Notes: generated from the letters alone by a model not told the origin. A stretch of 64,000 bases of DNA from Rhodospirillales bacterium (GCA_016699855.1 CP064988.1:806001-870000), one strand, 5' to 3'. Shown: positions 1 through 7,990, numbered from the stretch's first letter. A program made the numbers and translations.

Positions 1-1
1 G

Positions 2-622
2 CGCGACTTCCTCTACAGCGAGGTCGCCGCGGTGCACGGCCTGCGCAACGTGCCGGACGATCCCGATCTGGCGATCGAGGCCGGCGGCCGTCTGTGCCAG
101 GAGCTGCTGGAGCCGTTGCAGGCGGCGTTCGGCCGCATCGCGATCCGCTCGGCCTACCGCTCGGTCGAGATGAACGCGCTGTGCAACCGCCTGAAGCTCG
201 GCTGCGCGCGCAACGAACACAATTTCGCGCGCCACATCTGGGACCGCCGCGACGCCGACGGTTTCATGGGCGCGATGGCCTGCGTCGTGGTGCCGTGGTT
301 CGTCGACCACGACCGCAGCGGCGGCTGGCGCGCCATGGCGTGGTGGATCCACGACCACCTGCCCTACAGCGAGCTCGAGTTCTATCCGCGCCTCGCCGCG
401 TTCAACATCGGCTGGCACGAGCGCCCGAGGCGGACGATCCACAGCCAGATCCCGCCGCTGCGCGGCTATCTCACCAAGCCCGGCATGGCGAACCACGCCG
501 GCGACCACGCCAGTCTCTATCCCGGCTTCCCGCCGGCGCCCGTGCTGGATCAGCCCACAGCCAGCGCCACGAAGCGGTCGACATCGGCGGCATCGGTCTC
601 GAACGACGTCACCAGCCGGTAG
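2..622 (+). CDS. Conserved protein, peptidase M15-like (5' end outside window)
   Basis: The reading frame is open from the first bases, so the gene begins outside the window. The visible part carries RSAYRSVEMNALC followed by NEHNFARHIWD, which loosely resembles the metal-binding region of M15 D-Ala-D-Ala carboxypeptidases, but the canonical SxHxxGxAxD pattern is not intact, so catalysis is uncertain. Around PWFVDHDRSGGW and WWIHDHLPYSELEFYP it looks like a conserved globular protein without a membrane segment. The C-terminal 24 or so residues are read antisense to the convergent threonine aldolase (73 bp overlap) and are low-complexity Ser/Thr, so the native stop may have been lost. The family call is tentative. 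Confidence 0.4.
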   Translation, partial: RDFLYSEVAAVHGLRNVPDDPDLAIEAGGRLCQELLEPLQAAFGRIAIRSAYRSVEMNALCNRLKLGCARNEHNFARHIWDRRDADGFMGAMACVVVPWFVDHDRSGGWRAMAWWIHDHLPYSELEFYPRLAAFNIGWHERPRRTIHSQIPPLRGYLTKPGMANHAGDHASLYPGFPPAPVLDQPTASATKRSTSAASVSNDVTSR

Positions 623-1587
623 GCCTTCTCGCCCGGACGGTCGCCGGGCCACGGATGGAATTTCGCGCCCGCCGCCTCCAGCCGCGCCACCGCGGCGTCC
701 GGCAGGGTCGTGAACAGCTCGTTGGCCTCGCGCGGATAGAGCGGGCGCGCGCCGTTCGACCGCGCCAGGCCGGCGGCAAGGCGCGCCGCCATGGCGTTGG
801 CGTGGCGCGCGTTCTCAAGCCACAGCCCGCCGTCGAGATAGGCGTCGAGCTGGGCCGACAGCAGGCGCATCTTCGCGAACAGGTGCCCGCCGCGCTTGCG
901 CCGGAACTCGAACTCGCGGGCGTCCTTCGGATCGAAGAACACCACCGCCTCGGCCGCCAGCGCGCCGTTCTTGGTGGCGCCGAAGCTCAGCACGTCGACG
1001 CCTGCCTTCCACGTCACGTCGGCGGCGCCGCAGCCGACATGCGCCAGCGCGTTGCCGAATCGCGCGCCGTCCATGTGCAGCTTCAGGCCGCGCGTCCTCG
1101 AGATGTCGCTCAGGGCGCGGACCTCGTCCGGCGTGTAGCTGGCGCCGCATTCCGTCGCCTGGGTGATCGACAGCGCCGCCGGCTGCGGATGGTGCACGAC
1201 GCCCCGCGTGTCGTTCGCCAGCGCCGCCGCCAGCGCGTCGCGGTCGACCTTGCCGGCCGGGCCGCCGACCGGCGTCAGCTTGGCGCCGCCGGCGAAGAAT
1301 TCCGGCGCGCAGGCCTCGTCGACGTTCACATGCGCCTCGGGATGGCAGTAGACCACGCCCCAGGCCGGCGTCACGCAGGCCAGCGCCAGCGCGTTGGCGG
1401 CGGTGCCGGTGGCGATGGGATAGGCCACCAGCGTGTCGTGCTCGAACAGCTCGCGCAGCCGCGACGTGACCCGCGCGGTGAGTTCGTCGGCGCCGTAGGA
1501 CGACAGCGGTCCGGAACGGTAGGCGCGCGCGACGGCCTCGAGGATGGCGGGATGCGCGCCGGCCGTGTTGTCGCTGCGGAAATCCAT
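550..1587 (-). CDS. ltaE: Low-specificity L-threonine aldolase
   Basis: This PLP enzyme cleaves L-threonine/L-allo-threonine to glycine and acetaldehyde in the cytosol. The protein is 345 aa, the usual family length. It starts MDFRSDNTAGAHP (the FRSDNTxxxHP opening is typical), has the YGADELT segment, and carries the PLP-binding lysine in SFGATKNGALAAEAVVFF. A much longer open frame extends upstream, but the family N-terminus fixes the start at the ATG ending at 1587. It lies 5 bp downstream of the VOC gene on the same strand, so the two are probably co-transcribed. Its 3' end overlaps the convergent first gene by 73 bp. Confidence is high from the contiguous family-like sequence. Confidence 0.93.
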   Translation of the reverse strand: MDFRSDNTAGAHPAILEAVARAYRSGPLSSYGADELTARVTSRLRELFEHDTLVAYPIATGTAANALALACVTPAWGVVYCHPEAHVNVDEACAPEFFAGGAKLTPVGGPAGKVDRDALAAALANDTRGVVHHPQPAALSITQATECGASYTPDEVRALSDISRTRGLKLHMDGARFGNALAHVGCGAADVTWKAGVDVLSFGATKNGALAAEAVVFFDPKDAREFEFRRKRGGHLFAKMRLLSAQLDAYLDGGLWLENARHANAMAARLAAGLARSNGARPLYPREANELFTTLPDAAVARLEAAGAKFHPWPGDRPGEKAYRLVTSFETDAADVDRFVALAVG

Positions 1588-1592
1588 GGGCC

Positions 1593-1970
1593 TCACACTT
1601 CCGGTTCGCGGCTCACGGCCTCGATGCGGTTGCCGTCGGGATCGCGCACGAAAGCGCCGTAGTAGACCGGGCTGTAGATCTCGCGGATGCCCGGCGGGCC
1701 GTCGTCGGCGCCGCCATGCGCCAGCGCGGCGGCGTGGAACGCCCGCACGGCGGCGCGGGACGGCGCGCGGAAGCACCAATGCCGGTTGTCGGGCACGACG
1801 TTGGCGCTGAGATAGACGGAGAGGTAGCAGGCGCCGCTGTCGCGCGCGCCGTAGCCGATGGAGCGCTCGCGGCGGTTGACGCGCGGATGGCCCAGCGCGC
1901 CGAGCACGGCGTCGTAGAACACCTGCGCCCGGTCGAGGTCGGTGGTCGTGATCGAGACGTGGTCGAGCAT
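1593..1970 (-). CDS. VOC family (glyoxalase/bleomycin-resistance fold) protein
   Basis: This is a 125-aa single-domain VOC protein. It opens MLDHVSITTTDLDRAQVFYDAVL, the standard first beta-alpha unit, and ends with GAFVRDPDGNRIEAV, the standard metal-proximal C-terminal strand. The metal-ligand pattern (His4 near the N-terminus, Glu in NRIEAV) suggests a metal-dependent lyase, dioxygenase or resistance protein, but the substrate cannot be told. The start ATG is the first in frame with the fold. It sits 8 bp after the small DUF6476-like gene and 5 bp before ltaE, so the three probably form an operon. Confidence 0.85.
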   Translation of the reverse strand: MLDHVSITTTDLDRAQVFYDAVLGALGHPRVNRRERSIGYGARDSGACYLSVYLSANVVPDNRHWCFRAPSRAAVRAFHAAALAHGGADDGPPGIREIYSPVYYGAFVRDPDGNRIEAVSREPEV

Positions 1971-1978
1971 CGGCCGGA

Positions 1979-2299
1979 CTACCTCTTCGGCGGCTCGCCG
2001 GGCGGGAACCGCACGATCCCCAGCAGCGCGCCGGTCCCCGCGTCGACCACGTAGGCCATCGAGGCGCCGTCGCGCGCGCGCACATGCGCCACCACGCGGC
2101 CGCCGTCGGCGGCGACGCTCTCGACCCGGGCGCCCTCGGGGATCGCCACGTCGACGGCGCCGAAGCCGCGGAGCGCGACGGCCTCGCGCGGCGGCGTCGC
2201 CACGGCGCCCGCCGCCGGCGCGGTGGCGCTCATGCGCCGCACCAGCTCGACGGCGATCACGGCCAGGCCGGCCACGATCATCACGCCCATGACGACCAC
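1979..2299 (-). CDS. Small membrane-anchored protein, DUF6476-like
   Basis: This is a 106-aa protein with one N-terminal transmembrane segment (VVMGVMIVAGLAVIAVELV) followed by a proline/alanine linker and a soluble domain ending VDAGTGALLGIVRFP. Small proteins of this shape beside the rluD/rpoH pair are familiar in alphaproteobacteria (DUF6476); I recognise the context more than the sequence. The start is either GTG at 2299 or ATG at 2290. With the ATG, its start codon shares the CATG palindrome with the divergent rluD start; with the GTG, the two genes overlap by 11 bp. It probably leads the transcription unit containing the VOC protein and ltaE. Function unknown. Confidence 0.6.
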   Translation of the reverse strand: MVVMGVMIVAGLAVIAVELVRRMSATAPAAGAVATPPREAVALRGFGAVDVAIPEGARVESVAADGGRVVAHVRARDGASMAYVVDAGTGALLGIVRFPPGEPPKR

Positions 2300-3362
2300 C
2301 GCGATCGTCTCCGCCGCGGAGGATTACGACGAGCTGATCGTCGATACCGCCCCGCCGGAGCCCGTCGACGGACCGGCGGCCGGCGTCCACACCGGAATCG
2401 TGTCGGACGAGGTCGCGGGCCAGCGCCTCGACCGCGCCGTCGCCACCTGGCTGCCCGGCCTGTCGCGCAGCCGCGCCAAGACCTTGATCGAGGACGACCG
2501 CGTGACGCTGCGCGCCCCCGGCGGCGCGGGCGCGACGATGGCCGACGCCTCCCGCAAGGTCAAGGCGGGCGAGGCCTACGACGTCGACGTGCCCGAGAGC
2601 GCGCCGGCCATCCCGCTGCCGGAGGCCATCGCGCTGGTCGTGCTGCACGAGGACGACGATCTCATCGTCATCGACAAGCCCGCCGGCATGGTCGTGCACC
2701 CCGCCCCCGGCCACGATTCGGGGACGCTGGTGAACGCCCTGCTGGCGCATTGCGGCGCCTCGCTGTCGGGCATCGGCGGCGTCCGCCGGCCGGGCATCGT
2801 CCACCGCCTCGACAAGGACACGTCGGGCGTGATGGTCGCCGCCAAGAACGACCGCGCCCACCACGCGCTCAGCCGCCAGTTCGCCGACCACAGCATCGAG
2901 CGCGCCTACGGCGCCCTCGTGCACGGCTCGCCCATGCCGCCGGCCGGCCTGATCGAGACCCAGATCGGCCGCAGTCCGACGGACCGGCAGCGCATGGCCG
3001 TGCTCAAGGCCGGCGGCCGCCACGCCGCGACGCGCTTCAAGCTGCTGGAGTCCTTCGCCGGCCCGCGCGGCACCGCCATCGCCAGTCTGGTCCATTGCGA
3101 GCTGCTGACCGGACGCACCCACCAGGTCCGCGTGCACCTCGCCCATCTCGGCCATCCCGTGGTCGGCGACCCGGTCTACGCCCGTGGGCGCGGCGCCCGC
3201 ACCACCGCCCTGCCCGACGTGGCCCGCGCCTTCCCGCGCCAGGCCCTGCACGCCCGACGCCTCGCCTTCGACCACCCCCGGACCCGGGAGCGTCTCACCT
3301 TCGATTCAAATTTTCCTAATGATATCAGTGAATTAATTCGCGCGCTCCGGGCTCTCGTCTGA
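2289..3362 (+). CDS. rluD: 23S rRNA pseudouridine synthase, RluA/RluD family
   Basis: It isomerises uridines in large-subunit rRNA; family members of this architecture modify helix 69. The order is an N-terminal S4 RNA-binding domain (about residues 38-90, with GQRLDRAVATWLPGLSRS), then the catalytic domain with IDKPAGMVVHP and HRLDKDTSG, whose Asp is the nucleophile. The C-terminus has GRTHQVRVHLAHLGHPVVGD. Length 357 aa is normal. I chose ATG 2289 (MTTTAIVSAAEDYDEL); an in-frame GTG at 2400 just before the S4 domain is possible. It is followed by rpoH on the same strand after 167 bp containing a separate promoter and CIRCE. The head-to-head overlap with the upstream gene means its promoter must lie inside that gene. 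Confidence 0.92.
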   Translation: MTTTAIVSAAEDYDELIVDTAPPEPVDGPAAGVHTGIVSDEVAGQRLDRAVATWLPGLSRSRAKTLIEDDRVTLRAPGGAGATMADASRKVKAGEAYDVDVPESAPAIPLPEAIALVVLHEDDDLIVIDKPAGMVVHPAPGHDSGTLVNALLAHCGASLSGIGGVRRPGIVHRLDKDTSGVMVAAKNDRAHHALSRQFADHSIERAYGALVHGSPMPPAGLIETQIGRSPTDRQRMAVLKAGGRHAATRFKLLESFAGPRGTAIASLVHCELLTGRTHQVRVHLAHLGHPVVGDPVYARGRGARTTALPDVARAFPRQALHARRLAFDHPRTRERLTFDSNFPNDISELIRALRALV

Positions 3363-3393
3363 TCACAATTCCGACACGTTTACTGGGGTAATC

Positions 3394-3422
3394 TTGCCTC
3401 ATAGTGCGACGCAGCATACATT
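3394..3422 (+). promoter_or_regulatory. Candidate sigma-70-like promoter of rpoH
   Basis: TTGCCT (3394-3399) and TACATT (3417-3422) are separated by exactly 17 bp, each matching the consensus hexamer at four of six positions. The -10 element abuts the CIRCE left arm, so repressor binding would block RNA polymerase. A CTTG at 3393 could also belong to an alphaproteobacterial sigma-32 promoter, but no convincing -10 partner was seen. Confidence 0.5.
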
Positions 3423-3447
3423 GGCACTCGGAGTTTAAGAGTGCCAA
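3421..3447 (+). promoter_or_regulatory. CIRCE operator (HrcA-binding site) upstream of rpoH
   Basis: This is a perfect 9-bp inverted repeat, TTGGCACTC, exactly nine bases, then GAGTGCCAA. The CIRCE consensus is TTAGCACTC-N9-GAGTGCTAA, so each arm differs by one base and the two changes compensate each other. The site overlaps the end of the candidate -10 element and lies 82 bp before the rpoH ATG. HrcA binding here would repress rpoH when GroEL keeps HrcA active, so HrcA and sigma-32 heat-shock control would be wired together. hrcA itself is not in the window. Confidence 0.88.
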
Positions 3448-3529
3448 GCGTTGGAACGTTGAGCGTGTATGGAGCGTTCTGCGCTGGGGGTGGTCCGGAT
3501 AGGGCCGCCTTGAGAGGGGGAGCTAGACC

Positions 3530-4417
3530 ATGGCAACCGCATCGTTACCCGCCATTCAGGGACTGTCTCCGGACGGCAACCTGTCGCGCTACCTGCAGGA
3601 AATCCGCAAGTTCCCGATGCTGGCGCAGGAGGAGGAGTACATCCTCGCCAAGCGCTGGCGCGAGCATGAGGACTCCGAGGCCGCGCACAAGCTGGTCACC
3701 TCGCATCTGCGCCTGGTCGCCAAGATCGCGATGGGCTACCGCGGCTACGGTCTGCCGATCGGCGAGCTGATCTCCGAGGGCAACGTCGGCATGATGCAGG
3801 CGGTCAAGCGGTTCGACCCGGAGCGCGGCTTCCGGCTGGCGACCTACGCCATGTGGTGGATCCGCGCCTCGATCCAGGAATACATCCTGCACAGCTGGTC
3901 GCTGGTGAAGATCGGCACCACCGCGGCGCAGAAGAAGCTGTTCTTCAACCTGCGCAAGGTGAAGGGCCAGATGCAGGCGATCGAGGAAGGCGACCTCAAG
4001 CCGGAGCAGGTCAAGAAGATCGCCACCCGTCTCGGCGTGCCCGAGGACGAGGTGATCTCGATGAACCGCCGCCTCACGGCGCCGGACCAGTCGCTGAACG
4101 CCCCGATGCGGGCCGATGGCGAGGCCGAGTGGCAGGACTGGCTGGTCGACGACACGCCCAGCCAGGAGACCCGCTTCTCGGAGACGCAGGAGCTCGAGCA
4201 GCGCCGCGCGCTGCTGACCGACGCGATGAAGACGCTGTCGGAGCGCGAGCGCCACATCATCACGCAGCGCCGCCTGATCGACGAGCCGAAGACGCTCGAG
4301 GATCTGTCGACCGAGTTCGACATCAGCCGCGAGCGCGTGCGCCAGATCGAGGTGCGCGCCTTCGAGAAGCTCCAGAAGGCGATGAAGAACGCCGTCGTCC
4401 AGGCCGCCCACGCCTAG
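3530..4417 (+). CDS. rpoH: RNA polymerase heat-shock sigma factor RpoH (sigma-32)
   Basis: This sigma factor directs transcription of chaperone and protease genes. The 295-aa protein has region 2.1-2.4 (LVTSHLRLVAKIAMGYRGYG through RLATYAMWWIRASIQEYI), the RpoH box QKKLFFNLR that distinguishes sigma-32 from other group members, and a C-terminal region 4.2 helix-turn-helix (TLEDLSTEFDISRERVRQIE). The start is supported by the purine-rich GAGAGGGGGAG eleven bases upstream. A promoter with a CIRCE operator precedes it, and a 28-bp perfect inverted repeat follows at 4498-4564, possibly ending the transcript. Confidence 0.97.
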   Translation: MATASLPAIQGLSPDGNLSRYLQEIRKFPMLAQEEEYILAKRWREHEDSEAAHKLVTSHLRLVAKIAMGYRGYGLPIGELISEGNVGMMQAVKRFDPERGFRLATYAMWWIRASIQEYILHSWSLVKIGTTAAQKKLFFNLRKVKGQMQAIEEGDLKPEQVKKIATRLGVPEDEVISMNRRLTAPDQSLNAPMRADGEAEWQDWLVDDTPSQETRFSETQELEQRRALLTDAMKTLSERERHIITQRRLIDEPKTLEDLSTEFDISRERVRQIEVRAFEKLQKAMKNAVVQAAHA

Positions 4418-4497
4418 GCGGCGGCGACGATCGCCCAGGTGGCGACGCGGCCGCTCGCGTCACCAGCGCGCGGTAATCCGAATCGCTATGTCCCTAC

Positions 4498-4564
4498 CGT
4501 CATCCCGAGCGCAGCGAGGGATCTTTCGACCGCGCCAAGATCCCTCGCTGCGCTCGGGATGACG
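4498..4564. repeat. Perfect 28-bp inverted repeat downstream of rpoH
   Basis: The arms 4498-4525 and 4537-4564 are exact reverse complements, separated by 11 bases. The core CATCCCGAGCGCAGCGAGGG resembles dispersed intergenic palindromes common in GC-rich proteobacterial genomes. It could fold into a very stable hairpin and serve as the rpoH terminator, although no T-tract follows. Confidence 0.85.
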
Positions 4565-4612
4565 TGACGGCCTCCGGGACGACGCGGCGATAGCGGGCGC
4601 CGCGTTCCCATG

Positions 4613-4848
4613 CCCTCTCCGCCGCGCAGCGGGGGAGAGGGAGGGGACCCATGCGAAGCATGGGGAGGGTGAGGTGGTCGTCGGATCAGTCGTGATGTCG
4701 ACCGGGCATACGTCGCGCGCCGATATCAAACAACGCCAACTCCACAACGACCACCTCACCCCCGCCGTATCGGCTTCGCCGATACGGCGTTCCATCGCGC
4801 TGCGCGCGACGGGCCCCTTCCCTCTCCCCCGCTGCGCGGCGGAGAGGG
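4613..4848. repeat. Nested palindromic repeat element A
   Basis: Outer 29-bp arms at 4613-4641 and 4820-4848 are exact reverse complements, and each is itself nearly palindromic (CCCTCTCC ... GGAGAGGG). Inner 14-bp arms at 4668-4681 and 4747-4760 (GGTGAGGTGGTCGT and its complement) are nested inside. The element has no credible gene. With the inverted repeat at 4498-4564 it fills the whole gap between rpoH and the GDYXXLXY gene. It resembles non-autonomous REP/MITE-like elements. A similar but different element lies at 6689-6879. Confidence 0.8.
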
Positions 4849-4864
4849 AGAATACCGCCCCGCC

Positions 4865-5455
4865 CTACCGCCGCTCGCGCGCCCATTCGGCGATGGTTCG
4901 GCCGTCGATGTGCCAGGCCTTGACGCGCGAGCGGCCGTCGGGCCGCACCGCGAGGTCGACGGTCATCTTCGTCTTGCCGTCCAGCAGCGCGCGTTCCAGC
5001 GCGCGCGCGTGCTCCTCCGGCACGTAGAGCCGCAGATCCTCGACGCCGTAGGGCGTGAAGTCGAGACGCCCGCCCGAGGTCGGCTGGTCCGGCGTCGTGC
5101 GGCGGGCCTCCGCCAGCACCGTCCCGTGGCCGCTGATGGTCACGACGCAATCGCCTTTGGCGACGGGCTTGCGCGGCTGGACCGGCACGACGACGGCGAC
5201 GCCGTCGCGCGGCATCTCCCGGACGCACAGTTCGCCGACCGTCCCGACCTCGGCGGTGCCCGACGGCACGCCCCAGTCGAAGCGGTAGCGCAGGTAGTGC
5301 CCGCGCAGCGGATCGCGCGGGTCGTAGCCCGTGATCGCCACCCGCACGACCGGCATGCCGGAGATCATGCGTTCGGCGTCGACCACCATCCAGGCCAGCG
5401 CCGCCACCGGCAGGGCCAGCGCGGCGGCGACGACGATGGCGAGAACGCGGTTCAT
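4865..5455 (-). CDS. GDYXXLXY domain protein
   Basis: This 196-aa protein has an N-terminal signal-anchor (VLAIVVAAALALPVAALAWM) and a periplasmic domain with DPRDPLRGHYLRYRFDW. That matches the family motif except that the Asp of GDY is replaced by His (GHYLRYRF). The family is usually encoded beside DUF2157 membrane proteins, as here: its ATG overlaps the DUF2157 stop by 4 bp (ATGA), so translation is probably coupled. The molecular function of the family is unknown. The pair is bracketed by palindromic elements A and B. Confidence 0.82.
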   Translation of the reverse strand: MNRVLAIVVAAALALPVAALAWMVVDAERMISGMPVVRVAITGYDPRDPLRGHYLRYRFDWGVPSGTAEVGTVGELCVREMPRDGVAVVVPVQPRKPVAKGDCVVTISGHGTVLAEARRTTPDQPTSGGRLDFTPYGVEDLRLYVPEEHARALERALLDGKTKMTVDLAVRPDGRSRVKAWHIDGRTIAEWARERR

Positions 5456-6630
5456 GGCGTGACCTCCACCGAAGCGCCGCGTCGCTTGGCGATCCACCAG
5501 CCCAGCGCCGCCATCCCCATGCACAGGAAACCGCCGAGGATCAGGCCGAGGCCGGTGTTCAGCAGGCCGCCCAGCGCCTCCCAGTAGAAGATGAAGACGC
5601 GGATGGCGATGATCGCGAAGGCGACGACGAAAAGGCCGCGCTTGCCGGCGTGCAGCGCCAGCCAGCTCAGGAACGCCCAGTAGCCGATGAACGCGAGCGC
5701 GAACAGCAGCCGCGGCAGCTGCGCGCCGCGCCGCGCGCTCCACGTGTCGCCCTCGGCGCCGAAGAAGCCGTGGTGGATCGCCATCATCGCCAGCAGCGTG
5801 ATCGCGGTCGCGAACGCGATGCCGCCGGTCCGCAGCGCGTCGTCCCGGTCGGTCGCGGCGCGCAGCCAGAGGAGCGGTGCGAGGATCACGGCCGCCGCGA
5901 CGACCGCCCACGGCAATCCGGCGTAGGGATTGCGGCCGAAGAAATCGAACTGCGGCGCCACGGTCAGCGCCATCATGCCGAGCGCGCCGCACATCGCCAA
6001 CGTCCCGCCCTGCGCCCGGGTCGACGCCGGAATCGCGCGGACCAGCCCGATCGCCAGCAACGCGACGGCGGGAATCCAGCCCATCACCATGACCGGCTCG
6101 GTCTTCACCATCATGACCCTGAGAGCGCGCTCGATGACCTCCCAGGCCGAGAACCACGTCGTCGTCAACGCCAGCGCCCAGACGACGCCCAGCAGCCGCG
6201 AGCGCGTCACCAGCGCGAGGAACGGCGTGCAGACCAGCATCCAGACCAGCAGCGCCTGCCAGACCTCGCCGGTGAGCTGGTAGACTTGGCTGATCAGCGC
6301 GATGCCGCTGATGACGAGGCCGAACAGCAGGATCGCCAGCAATTCGCGCGTCTTCTCCCATCCCCGCCGCCAGACGAAGTACAGGCCGGCGGCGACGGCG
6401 CCGTTGACCGCCAGATCGACGCCGATCTTGAGCCACCCCGGGAGCTCCTCCCAGTTGGCCGCGACCAGCGCCATCACGCCCATGGCGATGGCGAACGCGC
6501 CGAGGCCGGACAGCGCCCACAGCCACACCGGCCGCGCCGTCGACGCCTCGTGCGCCTGGATGCGCGCGACGGTGTCGGCGTCGAGCAGACCGGCGGCCTG
6601 CCAGCGCGCGAGATAACGATTCTGGAACAT
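5452..6630 (-). CDS. DUF2157 multi-pass membrane protein
   Basis: This is a 392-aa integral membrane protein with an N-terminal cytoplasmic segment typical of DUF2157 (LARWQAAGLLDADTVARIQAHE) followed by about ten hydrophobic helices; ANWEELPGWLKIG in the first loop is a family hallmark. No catalytic residues are evident. It is the first gene of a two-gene operon with the GDYXXLXY protein, a pairing seen across bacteria, and the two likely work together in the envelope. The ATG at 6628-6630 is the only start consistent with the family N-terminus. Confidence 0.85.
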   Translation of the reverse strand: MFQNRYLARWQAAGLLDADTVARIQAHEASTARPVWLWALSGLGAFAIAMGVMALVAANWEELPGWLKIGVDLAVNGAVAAGLYFVWRRGWEKTRELLAILLFGLVISGIALISQVYQLTGEVWQALLVWMLVCTPFLALVTRSRLLGVVWALALTTTWFSAWEVIERALRVMMVKTEPVMVMGWIPAVALLAIGLVRAIPASTRAQGGTLAMCGALGMMALTVAPQFDFFGRNPYAGLPWAVVAAAVILAPLLWLRAATDRDDALRTGGIAFATAITLLAMMAIHHGFFGAEGDTWSARRGAQLPRLLFALAFIGYWAFLSWLALHAGKRGLFVVAFAIIAIRVFIFYWEALGGLLNTGLGLILGGFLCMGMAALGWWIAKRRGASVEVTP

Positions 6631-6688
6631 GTCAGATAATTGAGCAATTCCTCACTAATGTCAAGCGAGCGATGGCGGACCTCCTTCC

Positions 6689-6879
6689 CCTTCTCCCCCG
6701 TCATCGGCGGAGAAGGTGCCCGAAGGTACGCCGCGGCAGCCGCGGCGGGGATGAGGGGCTTTCGCCTTCGCCCATGCCCGTAACTGGGTGCGCCAGGACG
6801 GTGATCACGCTCGTGCGCGGCACCGCGCCCCTCATCCGGCGCTTCGCGCCACCTTCTCCCCCGATGACGGGGGAGAAGG
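6689..6879. repeat. Nested palindromic repeat element B
   Basis: Outer 28-bp arms at 6689-6716 and 6852-6879 are reverse complements with one mismatch, each self-complementary (CCTTCTCCCCCG ... GGAGAAGG). Inner arms at 6749-6759 and 6827-6837 (GGATGAGGGGC and its complement) are nested. The architecture matches element A with diverged sequence. It occupies most of the gap between the DUF2157 gene and the dehydrogenase gene at 6994, and no credible ORF lies in it. Confidence 0.75.
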
Positions 6880-6993
6880 GAAAATATGAAGCACCGTCTC
6901 TCCGCTACGCCCTCGGCATGGAGCGAGCATCCCCGTAACGCTTGCATTCACCCCCGCCGCCGGCCTACCTCGCCGCTCCACGGAGGACACGGC

Positions 6994-7932
6994 ATGGACG
7001 GCGAATTCGATCCCCTCACCATCGCGTTGATCGGCTTCGGCGAGGCCGGGTCGGCGATCGCGCGCGGGCTGGCGGGCGACGGCGGCTGGCGCGGCGCGGC
7101 GCGGCCCGGCGACAACCGGCCGAGGCGCGTGATCGCCATCGACACCGCGCTCGACGCCGACGACCGCGGCCGCGCGCTGGGCGCCCACGCGCGCCGGCTC
7201 GGCGTGCCGATCGCGGGCGGCTACACGGCGGCGCTGGCCGAGGCCGATCTCGTACTGTGCGCCGTGCCGGGCGAGAGCGCGCTGGACGCCGCGACGGCGG
7301 CGGCGCCGTTCCTGAAGCCGGGCGCGCTGTATCTCGACCTCTGCACCATCAGCGGCGCCATGGCCGCGGACGACCGCGCCGCGGTCGAGGCCGGAAGCGC
7401 CCGCTACGTCGACGTCGCGGTGATGGGCACGTTCTTCGGCCACGGCATCCGCACGCCGATGATCCTGGCCGGCGCCGACGCCGCGGCCGCCGCGGCATGG
7501 ATGAACGGCAACGGCTTCGCCGTCAGCGTGCTCGGCCCCAAGCCGGGCAGCGCCTCGTCGGTCAAGCTGATGCGCAGCGTGCTGATCAAGGGGCTGGAGG
7601 CGCTGGCCGTCGAGTCGCTCGTCGCGGCCGGGCGCCAAGGCATCCTCGAGGAGGTGCTGGCCTGCCTCGGCGACGTCGACAAGGTGCCGTTCCGCCAGTT
7701 CCTCACCACGCTGCTGGAGACCCACATCGTGCACGCCGGCCGGCGCATGGAGGAGATGGAGCTGGTCGAGCGCACGCTGGCGGAGATCGACGTCGACCCG
7801 CTGATGACCCGCGCCATCGTCGCCAGCCACCGCCGCACGGTCGACGCCGGCATCAAGCCGGCCGACGGGCGTGTGCCGCCGTTCGACGTCGCTTTGGCGC
7901 TGCTGGCGGACAAGGTCGTGGGCGGTCGATAG
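6994..7932 (+). CDS. NAD(P)-dependent 6PGDH-like oxidoreductase (DUF1932 type)
   Basis: This 312-aa protein is of the beta-hydroxyacid dehydrogenase type. The Rossmann N-terminus is LIGFGEAGSAIARGL, and GPKPGSASSVKLMRSVLIKG is the equivalent of the conserved G-x-G-x-x-x-K segment, whose Lys is catalytic. The C-terminal helical domain (FRQFLTTLLETHIVHAGRR and onwards) fits the DUF1932/PF09130 phosphogluconate-dehydrogenase-like family. The substrate is unknown. The ATG is preceded by GGAGGACAC, a good ribosome-binding site. The convergent neighbour is an HpcH/HpaI aldolase, with the AT-rich palindrome between them. Confidence 0.82.
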   Translation: MDGEFDPLTIALIGFGEAGSAIARGLAGDGGWRGAARPGDNRPRRVIAIDTALDADDRGRALGAHARRLGVPIAGGYTAALAEADLVLCAVPGESALDAATAAAPFLKPGALYLDLCTISGAMAADDRAAVEAGSARYVDVAVMGTFFGHGIRTPMILAGADAAAAAAWMNGNGFAVSVLGPKPGSASSVKLMRSVLIKGLEALAVESLVAAGRQGILEEVLACLGDVDKVPFRQFLTTLLETHIVHAGRRMEEMELVERTLAEIDVDPLMTRAIVASHRRTVDAGIKPADGRVPPFDVALALLADKVVGGR

Positions 7933-7990
7933 GCCGCATCTGGTGGCGCAGCGGGGCTGTCCCCGCGACCGGTGGTGTGCCGGCACCGAT

